From assembly GCA_903832165.1 (NCBI GenBank), contig CAILAQ010000516.1, positions 1 to 12,348 on the forward strand: DNA of 12,348 nucleotides. Direction: 5' to 3'. Below the pieces are notes generated by a model. The model was not told the origin of the DNA, did no database searches, and was given only the letters and a program-made list of their open reading frames with translations. The translations under genes were made by a program, and so were the position numbers. Position 1 is the first letter of the stretch; each line of letters starts with the position of its first letter. This document shows, one piece after another, positions 6,735 to 12,348 of the stretch. Origin of the DNA: an uncultured Bacteroidota bacterium. Its GTDB lineage: Bacteria > Bacteroidota > Bacteroidia > Bacteroidales > UBA12481.

Positions 6735-8138
6735 TTATTTAACTTCTCTGTTGCGCACCAACTGGGCCATCAATTCTCCTTCGGCAACAACGTTGCTGCC
6801 TACAAATGCCTGCGCTCTCATTCTGACTATTCCCCGGCGTACAGGTTCCATCAGCTCGCATTTCAATAACAGCGTATCTCCGGGCACTACCTTCCGTTTA
6901 AACCTGACGCCATCAATTTTAAGAAAATAGGAGCTGTATTCTTTAGGATTGTCAACAGTCTGCATGATTAATATCCCCCCGCACTGAGCCAGGGCTTCAA
7001 CAATCAACACCCCTGGCATCACCGGTTCATCCGGGAAGTGACCCACAAAGAACGGTTCATTCATGGAAACATTCTTCAGTCCAAGTATCATCAGATCTGT
7101 TACTTCAATAATCCGGTCAACAAGAAGGAACGGCGGTCTGTGTGGCAGCAGTTCTTTAATCCGGTTGATATCATATTTGGGAACGGCATTCGGATCGTAG
7201 CAGGGAACAATATTTCTCAACTTTTCCTTTTTGATAGCCTGCTTAACAAGTTTAGCAAATTCAACATTTGAATAATGCCCCGGTCGTGTGGCGATAATTT
7301 TTCCTTTTAACGGTGTGCCGATCAACCTCAGATCTCCTATCAGGTCGAGAAGTTTATGACGTGCCGGCTCATTGCTGAATTCCAGCTTGCCTGAACAAAG
7401 TATTCCCTGCGTAAGGCTTTGCATGCGGGGTTGCCCGATCATATCGGCAACACGATCAAGCTCAGCCTGCGGAACCTCTTTTTCGAGAATCACCATGGCA
7501 TTTTGCAGGCTTCCGCCCTTGATCAGGTTATTCTTCCATAGAATCTCCAGTTCCCTGAAAAACACAAAGGTTCTCGAGGAAGCTATCTGTGTGGTATAAT
7601 CTGAAATATGCGAAAGGCTTGCAAATTGATTACCAAGGACCTCTGAATTATAATCGATCATCACACTGATACTGAATTCATCAGCAGGAAGTGCCATGAT
7701 TTCTATCCCACGGGCCTCATCGGTATAGACAATCGGATCCTTAATTTCGAAAACTTCACGATCCTCATTCTGAATGGAAATTCCGGCAGAGACCAGAGCA
7801 GCGATATATTGTTTCGCACTGCCGTCGAGAATTGGCATTTCAGGTCCGTTAACGGTAATCAGAATATTATCAATTTCCAGGCCGCACAAGGCGGATAAGG
7901 CATGTTCCACCATTCCTATCCGGGCGCCTTTTTCCTCAATAACGGTATTACGGGCGGTTTCCACCACCAGATCGGCAGATGCTTTTATAATGGGCTGGCC
8001 CGGCAGGTCGATCCGCTGAAACAAAACTCCGGTATTCTCCCCGGATGGGTAGAAAGTAGCGTCGATATGAACTCCTGTATGCAATCCGGTCCCGGTTAAG
8101 GTGACGCTCCTGGCGATGGTTTTCTGTTTAGCCGTCAT
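6735..8138 (-). CDS. lpxC-fabZ: Bifunctional UDP-3-O-acyl-GlcNAc deacetylase / 3-hydroxyacyl-ACP dehydratase (LpxC-FabZ fusion)
   Basis: One 467-residue chain with two enzymes. The LpxC part (about 1-305) is the zinc deacetylase for the committed step of lipid A synthesis: zinc ligands His79 (MVEHA), His261 and Asp265 (HKLLD), neighbouring Glu78, and His288 in RPGHYSN. The FabZ part (about 320-467) dehydrates 3-hydroxyacyl-ACP: LLPHRPPFLLVDRI (330-343), catalytic His367 in GHFPDEPVMPG and Glu381 in EALAQ. The linker (about 305-322) is short and there is no stop or frame disruption, so this is a true fusion, a form known in Bacteroidota. FabZ and LpxA both use 3-hydroxyacyl-ACP, so the fusion physically joins membrane phospholipid supply to lipid A synthesis. 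It lies between lpxD (56 nt upstream) and lpxA (12 nt downstream), with a possible internal promoter before it. Confidence 0.97.
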   Translation of the reverse strand: MTAKQKTIARSVTLTGTGLHTGVHIDATFYPSGENTGVLFQRIDLPGQPIIKASADLVVETARNTVIEEKGARIGMVEHALSALCGLEIDNILITVNGPEMPILDGSAKQYIAALVSAGISIQNEDREVFEIKDPIVYTDEARGIEIMALPADEFSISVMIDYNSEVLGNQFASLSHISDYTTQIASSRTFVFFRELEILWKNNLIKGGSLQNAMVILEKEVPQAELDRVADMIGQPRMQSLTQGILCSGKLEFSNEPARHKLLDLIGDLRLIGTPLKGKIIATRPGHYSNVEFAKLVKQAIKKEKLRNIVPCYDPNAVPKYDINRIKELLPHRPPFLLVDRIIEVTDLMILGLKNVSMNEPFFVGHFPDEPVMPGVLIVEALAQCGGILIMQTVDNPKEYSSYFLKIDGVRFKRKVVPGDTLLLKCELMEPVRRGIVRMRAQAFVGSNVVAEGELMAQLVRNREVK

Positions 8139-8161
8139 TTATGGTCCGATTATTTGGGGTG

Positions 8162-8191
8162 TAAAAGTAGGACTTTGATTGCAACTTCAAA
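8162..8191 (-). promoter_or_regulatory. Possible internal promoter before lpxC-fabZ
   Basis: On the minus strand TACTTTTA (8169-8162) matches TAnnTTTG at all but the last base, and TTTG (8191-8188) lies 18 nt upstream, close to normal spacing. The start would fall near 8155, about 17 nt before the lpxC-fabZ ATG. The 56-nt gap here is larger than the other gaps in this cluster, which favours a promoter, but the match is only moderate. Confidence 0.35.
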
Positions 8192-8194
8192 CAA

Positions 8195-9235
8195 TCAAAC
8201 CTCTTCTTTGTTTTTGATGTGCCCCGATTGCTCTAGCTGCCGTATGCGTTCAACCAGTTCCGGTAACTTCTTGAAATAGACATAGGAACGCTGATAGGGC
8301 ATGACTTCAAAAGCCGGACTGCCCTGAATTGCGGTACCTTCGGCCCTGACCGATTGTCCCACACCGCTTTGAGCGGCTATCTTTGTTCCATCGGCAATAT
8401 TTATATGCCCGATGATTCCAACCTGACCTCCGATCATACAATTTTTCCCGATCCGGGTTGATCCTGAGACACCTGTCTGGGCAGCAATCACTGTATTTTC
8501 ACCTATATCAACATTATGGCCGATTTGTATAAGATTATCGAGTTTAACTCCCTTCCTGATCATTGTTGATCCGATGGTGGCACGATCGATGGTAGTGTTG
8601 GTTCCGATTTCAACATAATCCTCAATCACGACATTACCGATCTGGGGCACTTTGGTGAAATTGCTGCCGGTAACCGGAGCAAATCCAAAACCGTCGCCGC
8701 CAATTACCACCCCGCTGTGAATGAGGCAATGGGCCCCGATGACGGAATTGTTATGTATTCGGGCACCTGAGTAAATCCAGGTATCATCTCCGATCACGAC
8801 ATCCTCACTAATATACACCTGCGGGAAAATTTTTACATTATTTCCGATTTTTGCCCCTTTGCTGATGTAACTGAATGCTCCAACATATACTTCCTTTCCA
8901 AGCTCCGCATTTTCGTGAATAAAAGTCATCGGTTCAATTCCTGTCCGATTCGGTCTTTTTTCGAGCATCACCAGCAATTTTGCCAGTGAACGGTAAGGGT
9001 CATCCACCTTTATAAGTGTGCAGGAAACCGGGGTGGCCGGAACGAAATCGTTCTGCACCAGAACCACTGAGGAGCTGGTCTGATAAATATGGTGCTGATA
9101 TTTCATATTCGACAGAAAACTGAGTGTTCCGGGCCTGCCCTCCTCAATTCTTGAAACATCATTAACCTCAGCTTCAGGATCGCCTTCCAACTTTCCCCCA
9201 AGGAAACCGGCTATTTGTTTTGCTGTAAAATTCAT
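8195..9235 (-). CDS. lpxD: UDP-3-O-(3-hydroxyacyl)glucosamine N-acyltransferase LpxD
   Basis: Third step of lipid A synthesis: adds the N-linked 3-hydroxyacyl chain from ACP to UDP-3-O-acyl-glucosamine, giving the diacyl product. At 346 residues it is full length. An N-terminal uridine-binding domain (about 3-95) precedes hexapeptide repeats of a left-handed beta-helix (about 104-300) and a C-terminal helix (about 318-337). His240 in LIQIGHNV matches the catalytic His239 of E. coli. GGDGFGFAP (179-187) and TTIDRATIGST (214-224) are family signatures. The ATG is 27 nt after the HD-protein stop, with no promoter-like sequence in that gap, so co-transcription with the HD gene is likely. Confidence 0.97.
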   Translation of the reverse strand: MNFTAKQIAGFLGGKLEGDPEAEVNDVSRIEEGRPGTLSFLSNMKYQHHIYQTSSSVVLVQNDFVPATPVSCTLIKVDDPYRSLAKLLVMLEKRPNRTGIEPMTFIHENAELGKEVYVGAFSYISKGAKIGNNVKIFPQVYISEDVVIGDDTWIYSGARIHNNSVIGAHCLIHSGVVIGGDGFGFAPVTGSNFTKVPQIGNVVIEDYVEIGTNTTIDRATIGSTMIRKGVKLDNLIQIGHNVDIGENTVIAAQTGVSGSTRIGKNCMIGGQVGIIGHINIADGTKIAAQSGVGQSVRAEGTAIQGSPAFEVMPYQRSYVYFKKLPELVERIRQLEQSGHIKNKEEV

Positions 9236-9262
9236 AGGTTTAAGATAATCATTTAAAACGTT

Positions 9263-10543
9263 TCAATTCCCCCGGATAGTATGCGAACTGCTGTACAACC
9301 ATTTCGGATAGCACAAAAAATACTTATTGTCGGCCTTATTCAGGAGAGGCACATTAATAATATCGCTGGCTTCCGTCAGCGGAACAAGTTCTCCGCTGTT
9401 GCCAAGGAAGAGGATCTGATCATCATTTTCAGCATAAGTATTATTCGTAATGATATCTGAAAACACAAGATATTCGGCTTCATGCGGAGTGAATCCATGG
9501 TCCCTCACTGCAACTTTCCTGAGGTCCTCAATTTCATTCTCGTCCCATGGTGTTTTCCTGATGCGTATTCCCGGCAGGTTTCGGTTGATCAATCCATCCG
9601 ACAACAGGGAAAGGATGCGGTCGGAATGATCTGCCCATACTTTTATTGAAGCAAAAATATCGGCATCATCCAGCTTGGAAAACTCACTGACAAGCCAGTC
9701 GGGATCATCCATCGGCCGGTCGCTGAGCGGTCCCGGGTAAAGAAAACTATGCAGGGAGGGAGTAGCAAATACCGTTGTTCCGTTATAAGCTAGTTCCCTG
9801 GCCCGGCGCAGGGCTTTCACCAGCAGCTGCTCCGCAGCAATAACTGTTTTATGCAAATATACCTGCCAGTACATCAACCTGCGTGAGATCAGAAACTTCT
9901 CGATGGAATATATTCCCTTTCTCTCTACCACCAGCTGATCATTAACCACCCTGAGCATTTTTATTATTCGCTCAGCACCAACTGCCCCCTCAGTAACTCC
10001 TGTAAAGAAGCTGTCGCGATTAAGATAGTCCAGCCGGTCCATATCCAGCTGACTTGAAACGAGCTGATGAAAACAGGATCTGGAATATTTATCCTCAAAT
10101 ATCCGGATCGACAGGTCGAGCTGACCACCGGTCGACCGGTTTAACTGCTCCATCATCAAACCCGAAAGCTTTTCATGATCCACGGCTTCAACAATACTGT
10201 GCTCCAACGCATGAGAGAACGGGCCATGCCCGATATCATGCAGCAAAATGGCCGATATGGCGGCATCGCGCTCTTCCTCAGTTACCGTGTAACCCTTTCG
10301 TGAAATCACTTCCAGCGCACTGTTCATCAGATGTGCCGCTCCGAGGGCATGCTGAAACCGGGTATGGTTTGCCGCAGGATAAACATAAAAGGTGAGTCCG
10401 AGCTGCCTGATCCTCCGTAACCTTTGAAACCAGGGATGGTCGATAAGGTCATAAATAGCCGGCGACGGAAAACTGATGAAACCATACAGCGGGTCATTAA
10501 TAATCTTAATCTTATTTGATACTGTACGGAAATCTTTGTCCAT
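9263..10543 (-). CDS. HD-domain phosphohydrolase, SAMHD1/dGTPase-like (COG1078 type)
   Basis: Predicted soluble metal-dependent phosphohydrolase of 426 residues, probably acting on nucleotides. The opening segment INDPLYGFI followed by HPWFQRLRRIRQLG (36-49) is typical of SAMHD1-like proteins. The HD site appears complete: His65 in HTRFQH, His102-Asp103 in LHDIGHGPFSH with His106 and His111, His123 in VDHEK, and Asp169 in DMDRLDYL. These match, from memory, SAMHD1 His167, His206/Asp207, His210, His215, His233 and Asp311. The C-terminal 200 residues are less conserved and probably serve oligomerisation or regulation. It heads the cluster with lpxD, lpxC-fabZ and lpxA. The true substrate is not shown by the sequence; dNTPs are the best guess from the family. 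No signal peptide or membrane helix is seen. Confidence 0.88.
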   Translation of the reverse strand: MDKDFRTVSNKIKIINDPLYGFISFPSPAIYDLIDHPWFQRLRRIRQLGLTFYVYPAANHTRFQHALGAAHLMNSALEVISRKGYTVTEEERDAAISAILLHDIGHGPFSHALEHSIVEAVDHEKLSGLMMEQLNRSTGGQLDLSIRIFEDKYSRSCFHQLVSSQLDMDRLDYLNRDSFFTGVTEGAVGAERIIKMLRVVNDQLVVERKGIYSIEKFLISRRLMYWQVYLHKTVIAAEQLLVKALRRARELAYNGTTVFATPSLHSFLYPGPLSDRPMDDPDWLVSEFSKLDDADIFASIKVWADHSDRILSLLSDGLINRNLPGIRIRKTPWDENEIEDLRKVAVRDHGFTPHEAEYLVFSDIITNNTYAENDDQILFLGNSGELVPLTEASDIINVPLLNKADNKYFLCYPKWLYSSSHTIRGN

Positions 10544-10612
10544 CAGCCAGATCGTATTTGCTTCACAAAGATCAAAATTTTACTGATAATGAACACGTTT
10601 CCCTGTCACGAA

Positions 10613-10643
10613 TTGGAGTTTTGGAATTAATTTTCTATTTTTG
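10613..10643 (+). promoter_or_regulatory. Predicted rimP-nusA operon promoter
   Basis: TATTTTTG (10636-10643) is an exact match to the Bacteroidota -7 consensus, with TTG (10613-10615) exactly 20 nt upstream as the -33 core. Transcription would start near 10650, about 55 nt before rimP. The terminator-like hairpin then lies inside the leader. Both elements and spacing agree, making this the best promoter match in the window. Confidence 0.6.
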
Positions 10644-10666
10644 CGGTCGATTGTGGGAATTCTGAC

Positions 10667-10694
10667 ATAGGGGACACGGGTCCCCTATTTTTTA
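10667..10694 (+). terminator. Terminator-like hairpin in the rimP-nusA leader (candidate attenuator)
   Basis: ATAGGGGAC (10667-10675) pairs perfectly with GTCCCCTAT (10680-10688) around the 4-nt loop ACGG. The run of seven T from 10688 and then AATTTT follow directly. This is the form of an intrinsic terminator on the plus strand only; the minus strand has no T-run after the stem. Because the HD gene is transcribed away from here, no other plus-strand transcript is seen that would need termination. The hairpin sits between the predicted promoter and rimP, so it is best read as a leader attenuator or barrier for the operon's own transcript. Confidence 0.65.
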
Positions 10695-10705
10695 ATTTTG
10701 GAGTT

Positions 10706-11179
10706 TTGATAGACAGAAAACAAATAGAAATTATTGTTACTGAGGCACTTAAGGAAACAGAAGTGTTTCTGGTAGATGTTTTGGTGAGCCGGGGTAGTGT
10801 TATCCAGGTTTTCATCGATCATAACAAGGGCGTGAGCCTGGATGATTGCGGAACCGTGCACCGTGCCATTGAGGATAATTTAGACCGCGAGCAGGAAGAC
10901 TTTGAGCTACAGGTATCATCTCCGGGCCTCGGTCAGCCAATAAAGGTATTCCCTCAGTACACGAAGGAAATCGGGCAAAAGCTGGAAATCTTTTTTCAGG
11001 ATGGTGAAATTCTGAAATGCACTTTACTGGAGGCACGGCCCGCAGAATCAGGGAAAGAAGCTGAACTGGTTGTGCGGCAGATCGGCACAAAAAGAAAGCC
11101 GGTATCTGAAGAGCCAATCGTTATCGAATTAACCCGTATAAAAACGGCACTTGTAGTAATTGATTTTAAACTGGTGTAA
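10706..11179 (+). CDS. rimP: Ribosome maturation factor RimP
   Basis: Cytosolic factor needed for late maturation of the 30S ribosomal subunit. The 157-residue protein has the N-terminal RimP domain (about 1-80) with DVLVSRGSVIQVFID (24-38), the GVSLDDCGTVHRAI segment (42-55) and the signature VSSPGLGQP (70-78), followed by the SH3-like C-terminal domain (about 84-157). The start chosen is TTG at 10706: no in-frame ATG exists upstream to the promoter, and homologous starts of the type MID(K/R)K support it. GGAG at 10700-10703 is only 2 nt before the TTG, too close for a good Shine-Dalgarno site. It lies directly after a terminator-like hairpin and 11 nt before nusA, in the widely conserved rimP-nusA(-infB) order. 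Confidence 0.93.
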   Translation: MIDRKQIEIIVTEALKETEVFLVDVLVSRGSVIQVFIDHNKGVSLDDCGTVHRAIEDNLDREQEDFELQVSSPGLGQPIKVFPQYTKEIGQKLEIFFQDGEILKCTLLEARPAESGKEAELVVRQIGTKRKPVSEEPIVIELTRIKTALVVIDFKLV

Positions 11180-11190
11180 ATAGACAGGCC

Positions 11191-12348
11191 ATGGAAAGTA
11201 TAAACCTCATTGACACGTTCTCGGAATTCAGGGAACTAAAGAGCATCGACAGGACGACTATGATGAGCGTTCTCGAGGATGTATTCCGCAGTATTCTGAT
11301 CAAGCGATTCGGAAGTGATGAGAATTTTGATGTCATTATCAATGTTGACAAGGGAGACTTTGAGATCTGGAGAAATCGTGTTGTTGTGGCTGATGGTGAA
11401 ATCACCGAGCCCAACCTGCAGATCACACTGACTGAAGCCAAGAAGATTGATGAAGATTATGAAGTTGGTGAAGATGTTACGGACGAAGTAAAACTGGAGG
11501 ATTTTGGGCGGAGGGCAATCCTCTCATTGCGTCAGAACCTCACGTCACGAATACTTGAACTGGAAAAGGACCACGTTTACAGCAAATACAAAGATAAAAT
11601 CGGTGATATCATCACCGGTGAGGTTTATCAGGTCTGGAACCGTGAGATCCTGATCCTTGATGATGAAGGCAACGAACTGATACTGCCGAAATCTGAACAA
11701 ATACCTTCCGATTTCTTCCGCAAGGGAGATTCACTAAGAGCTGTTGTGGTAAAAGTTGATATGAGGAATAACAGTCCGGTTATCATTTTGTCCAGAACAA
11801 CTCCGATTTTCCTGCAGCGTTTATTCGAACTTGAAGTACCGGAGATATTCGACGGACTGATCACAATTAAGAAAATTGTCAGGATTCCTGGTGAACGCGC
11901 CAAAGTCGCTGTTGAATCCTATGATGAAAGAATCGATCCGGTTGGGGCATGTGTTGGAATGAAAGGTTCCAGAATCCACGGAATCGTGCGGGAACTCCGA
12001 AATGAGAACATAGATGTTATCAATTATACTGCAAATATTCAGCTGTTTATCCAGCGCTCACTAAGCCCTGCAAAAATCAGCTCCATCAAGCTGAACGAAG
12101 AGGATCACCGGGCTGAAGTATTTCTGAAGCCTGAAGAAGTATCTCTTGCAATCGGTAAAGGTGGATTAAACATCAAGCTGGCCAGCATGCTTACAGATTA
12201 CGAAATTGATGTTTTCAGGGATGTAGCCGGTGCTGAGGAAGATATTGACCTCGATGAATTTGCAGATGAAATTGAAAGCTGGATTCTTGATGAGCTCAAA
12301 GCAGTCGGATGTGATACTGCCCGCAGCGTACTGGATTTATCGATACAG
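11191..12348 (+). CDS. nusA: Transcription elongation/termination factor NusA, 3' end outside the window
   Basis: RNA-polymerase-binding factor that modulates pausing, intrinsic termination and antitermination. The 386 visible codons are open to the right edge. Domains in order: N-terminal RNAP-binding domain (about 1-125), S1 domain (about 136-202), KH1 with GMKG (256-259) and KH2 with GKGG (322-325), then an acidic stretch (349-363) leading into a C-terminal helical segment. There is no sign of the E. coli-type acidic repeats so far; proteins of this phylum are usually little more than 400 residues, so most of the gene is present. The ATG lies 11 nt after the rimP stop, and infB is commonly found downstream but is not in view. 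Confidence 0.97.
   Translation, partial: MESINLIDTFSEFRELKSIDRTTMMSVLEDVFRSILIKRFGSDENFDVIINVDKGDFEIWRNRVVVADGEITEPNLQITLTEAKKIDEDYEVGEDVTDEVKLEDFGRRAILSLRQNLTSRILELEKDHVYSKYKDKIGDIITGEVYQVWNREILILDDEGNELILPKSEQIPSDFFRKGDSLRAVVVKVDMRNNSPVIILSRTTPIFLQRLFELEVPEIFDGLITIKKIVRIPGERAKVAVESYDERIDPVGACVGMKGSRIHGIVRELRNENIDVINYTANIQLFIQRSLSPAKISSIKLNEEDHRAEVFLKPEEVSLAIGKGGLNIKLASMLTDYEIDVFRDVAGAEEDIDLDEFADEIESWILDELKAVGCDTARSVLDLSIQ

Noticed and set aside
6735..8138. The lpxC-fabZ joining as a sequencing error that removed a stop codon
   Set aside because: Both domains are complete and in frame with a short natural linker, and this fusion is known from many Bacteroidota.
9263..10543. HD phosphohydrolase as part of an anti-phage dNTP-depletion system
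   Set aside because: It sits in a housekeeping lipid A cluster, with no partner defence genes or signs of transfer; a defence role is not supported here.
10566..10573. GATCTTTG on the minus strand as a -7 element for the HD-protein operon
   Set aside because: One mismatch to TAnnTTTG and no TTG-like -33 core at 19-21 nt; too weak to list, although a promoter must lie in this gap.
10651..10670. Very short leader ORFs (GTG at 10653 with 5 codons, or TTG at 10651 with 4 codons) ending at the rimP hairpin, possibly a leader peptide
   Set aside because: Both are too short, lack a ribosome site and begin at the predicted transcription start; reading frames of this size occur by chance.

Overview
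The window looks like ordinary chromosomal DNA from a member of the Bacteroidota, probably Bacteroidales-like. Three things point there: an LpxC-FabZ fusion protein, the gene order sufB-sufC-sufD-sufS, and promoter-like sequences of the TTG / TAnnTTTG type with A-rich start regions in place of clear Shine-Dalgarno sites. Species cannot be named from this sequence. I found no tRNA, rRNA, CRISPR array, insertion sequence, phage gene or defence island.

Left part (1-4649, minus strand): a tightly packed suf operon for iron-sulphur cluster assembly, read right to left as sufB, sufC, sufD, sufS. sufS runs off the left edge before its catalytic-cysteine region. The 252-bp gap to the divergent thiL gene (4902-5942, plus strand, thiamine-monophosphate kinase) holds a perfect 9+3+9 bp palindrome placed between the two hexamer-like elements of a predicted suf promoter. 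This is a strong candidate operator.

Middle part (5937-10543, minus strand): a lipid A and fatty-acid cluster read right to left. It contains an HD-domain phosphohydrolase of the SAMHD1/dGTPase type, lpxD, the fused lpxC-fabZ, and lpxA. Together LpxA, LpxC and LpxD carry out the first, second and third steps of lipid A synthesis, while the FabZ half draws the shared 3-hydroxyacyl-ACP pool into fatty-acid elongation. The 3' ends of thiL and lpxA overlap by 6 bp, so the two converging units have no room for a terminator between them.

Right part (10544-12348, plus strand): the start of the rimP-nusA operon (ribosome maturation and transcription elongation/termination). A predicted promoter is followed within about 25 bases by a perfect terminator-like hairpin with a T-run, just before a TTG-initiated rimP. 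This suggests attenuation of an operon that itself encodes a termination factor. nusA runs off the right edge.

No wholly new multi-gene system is visible. The most interesting points are regulatory (the suf operator palindrome and the rimP leader hairpin), a four-cysteine tail on SufD, and the HD hydrolase that heads the lipid A cluster.
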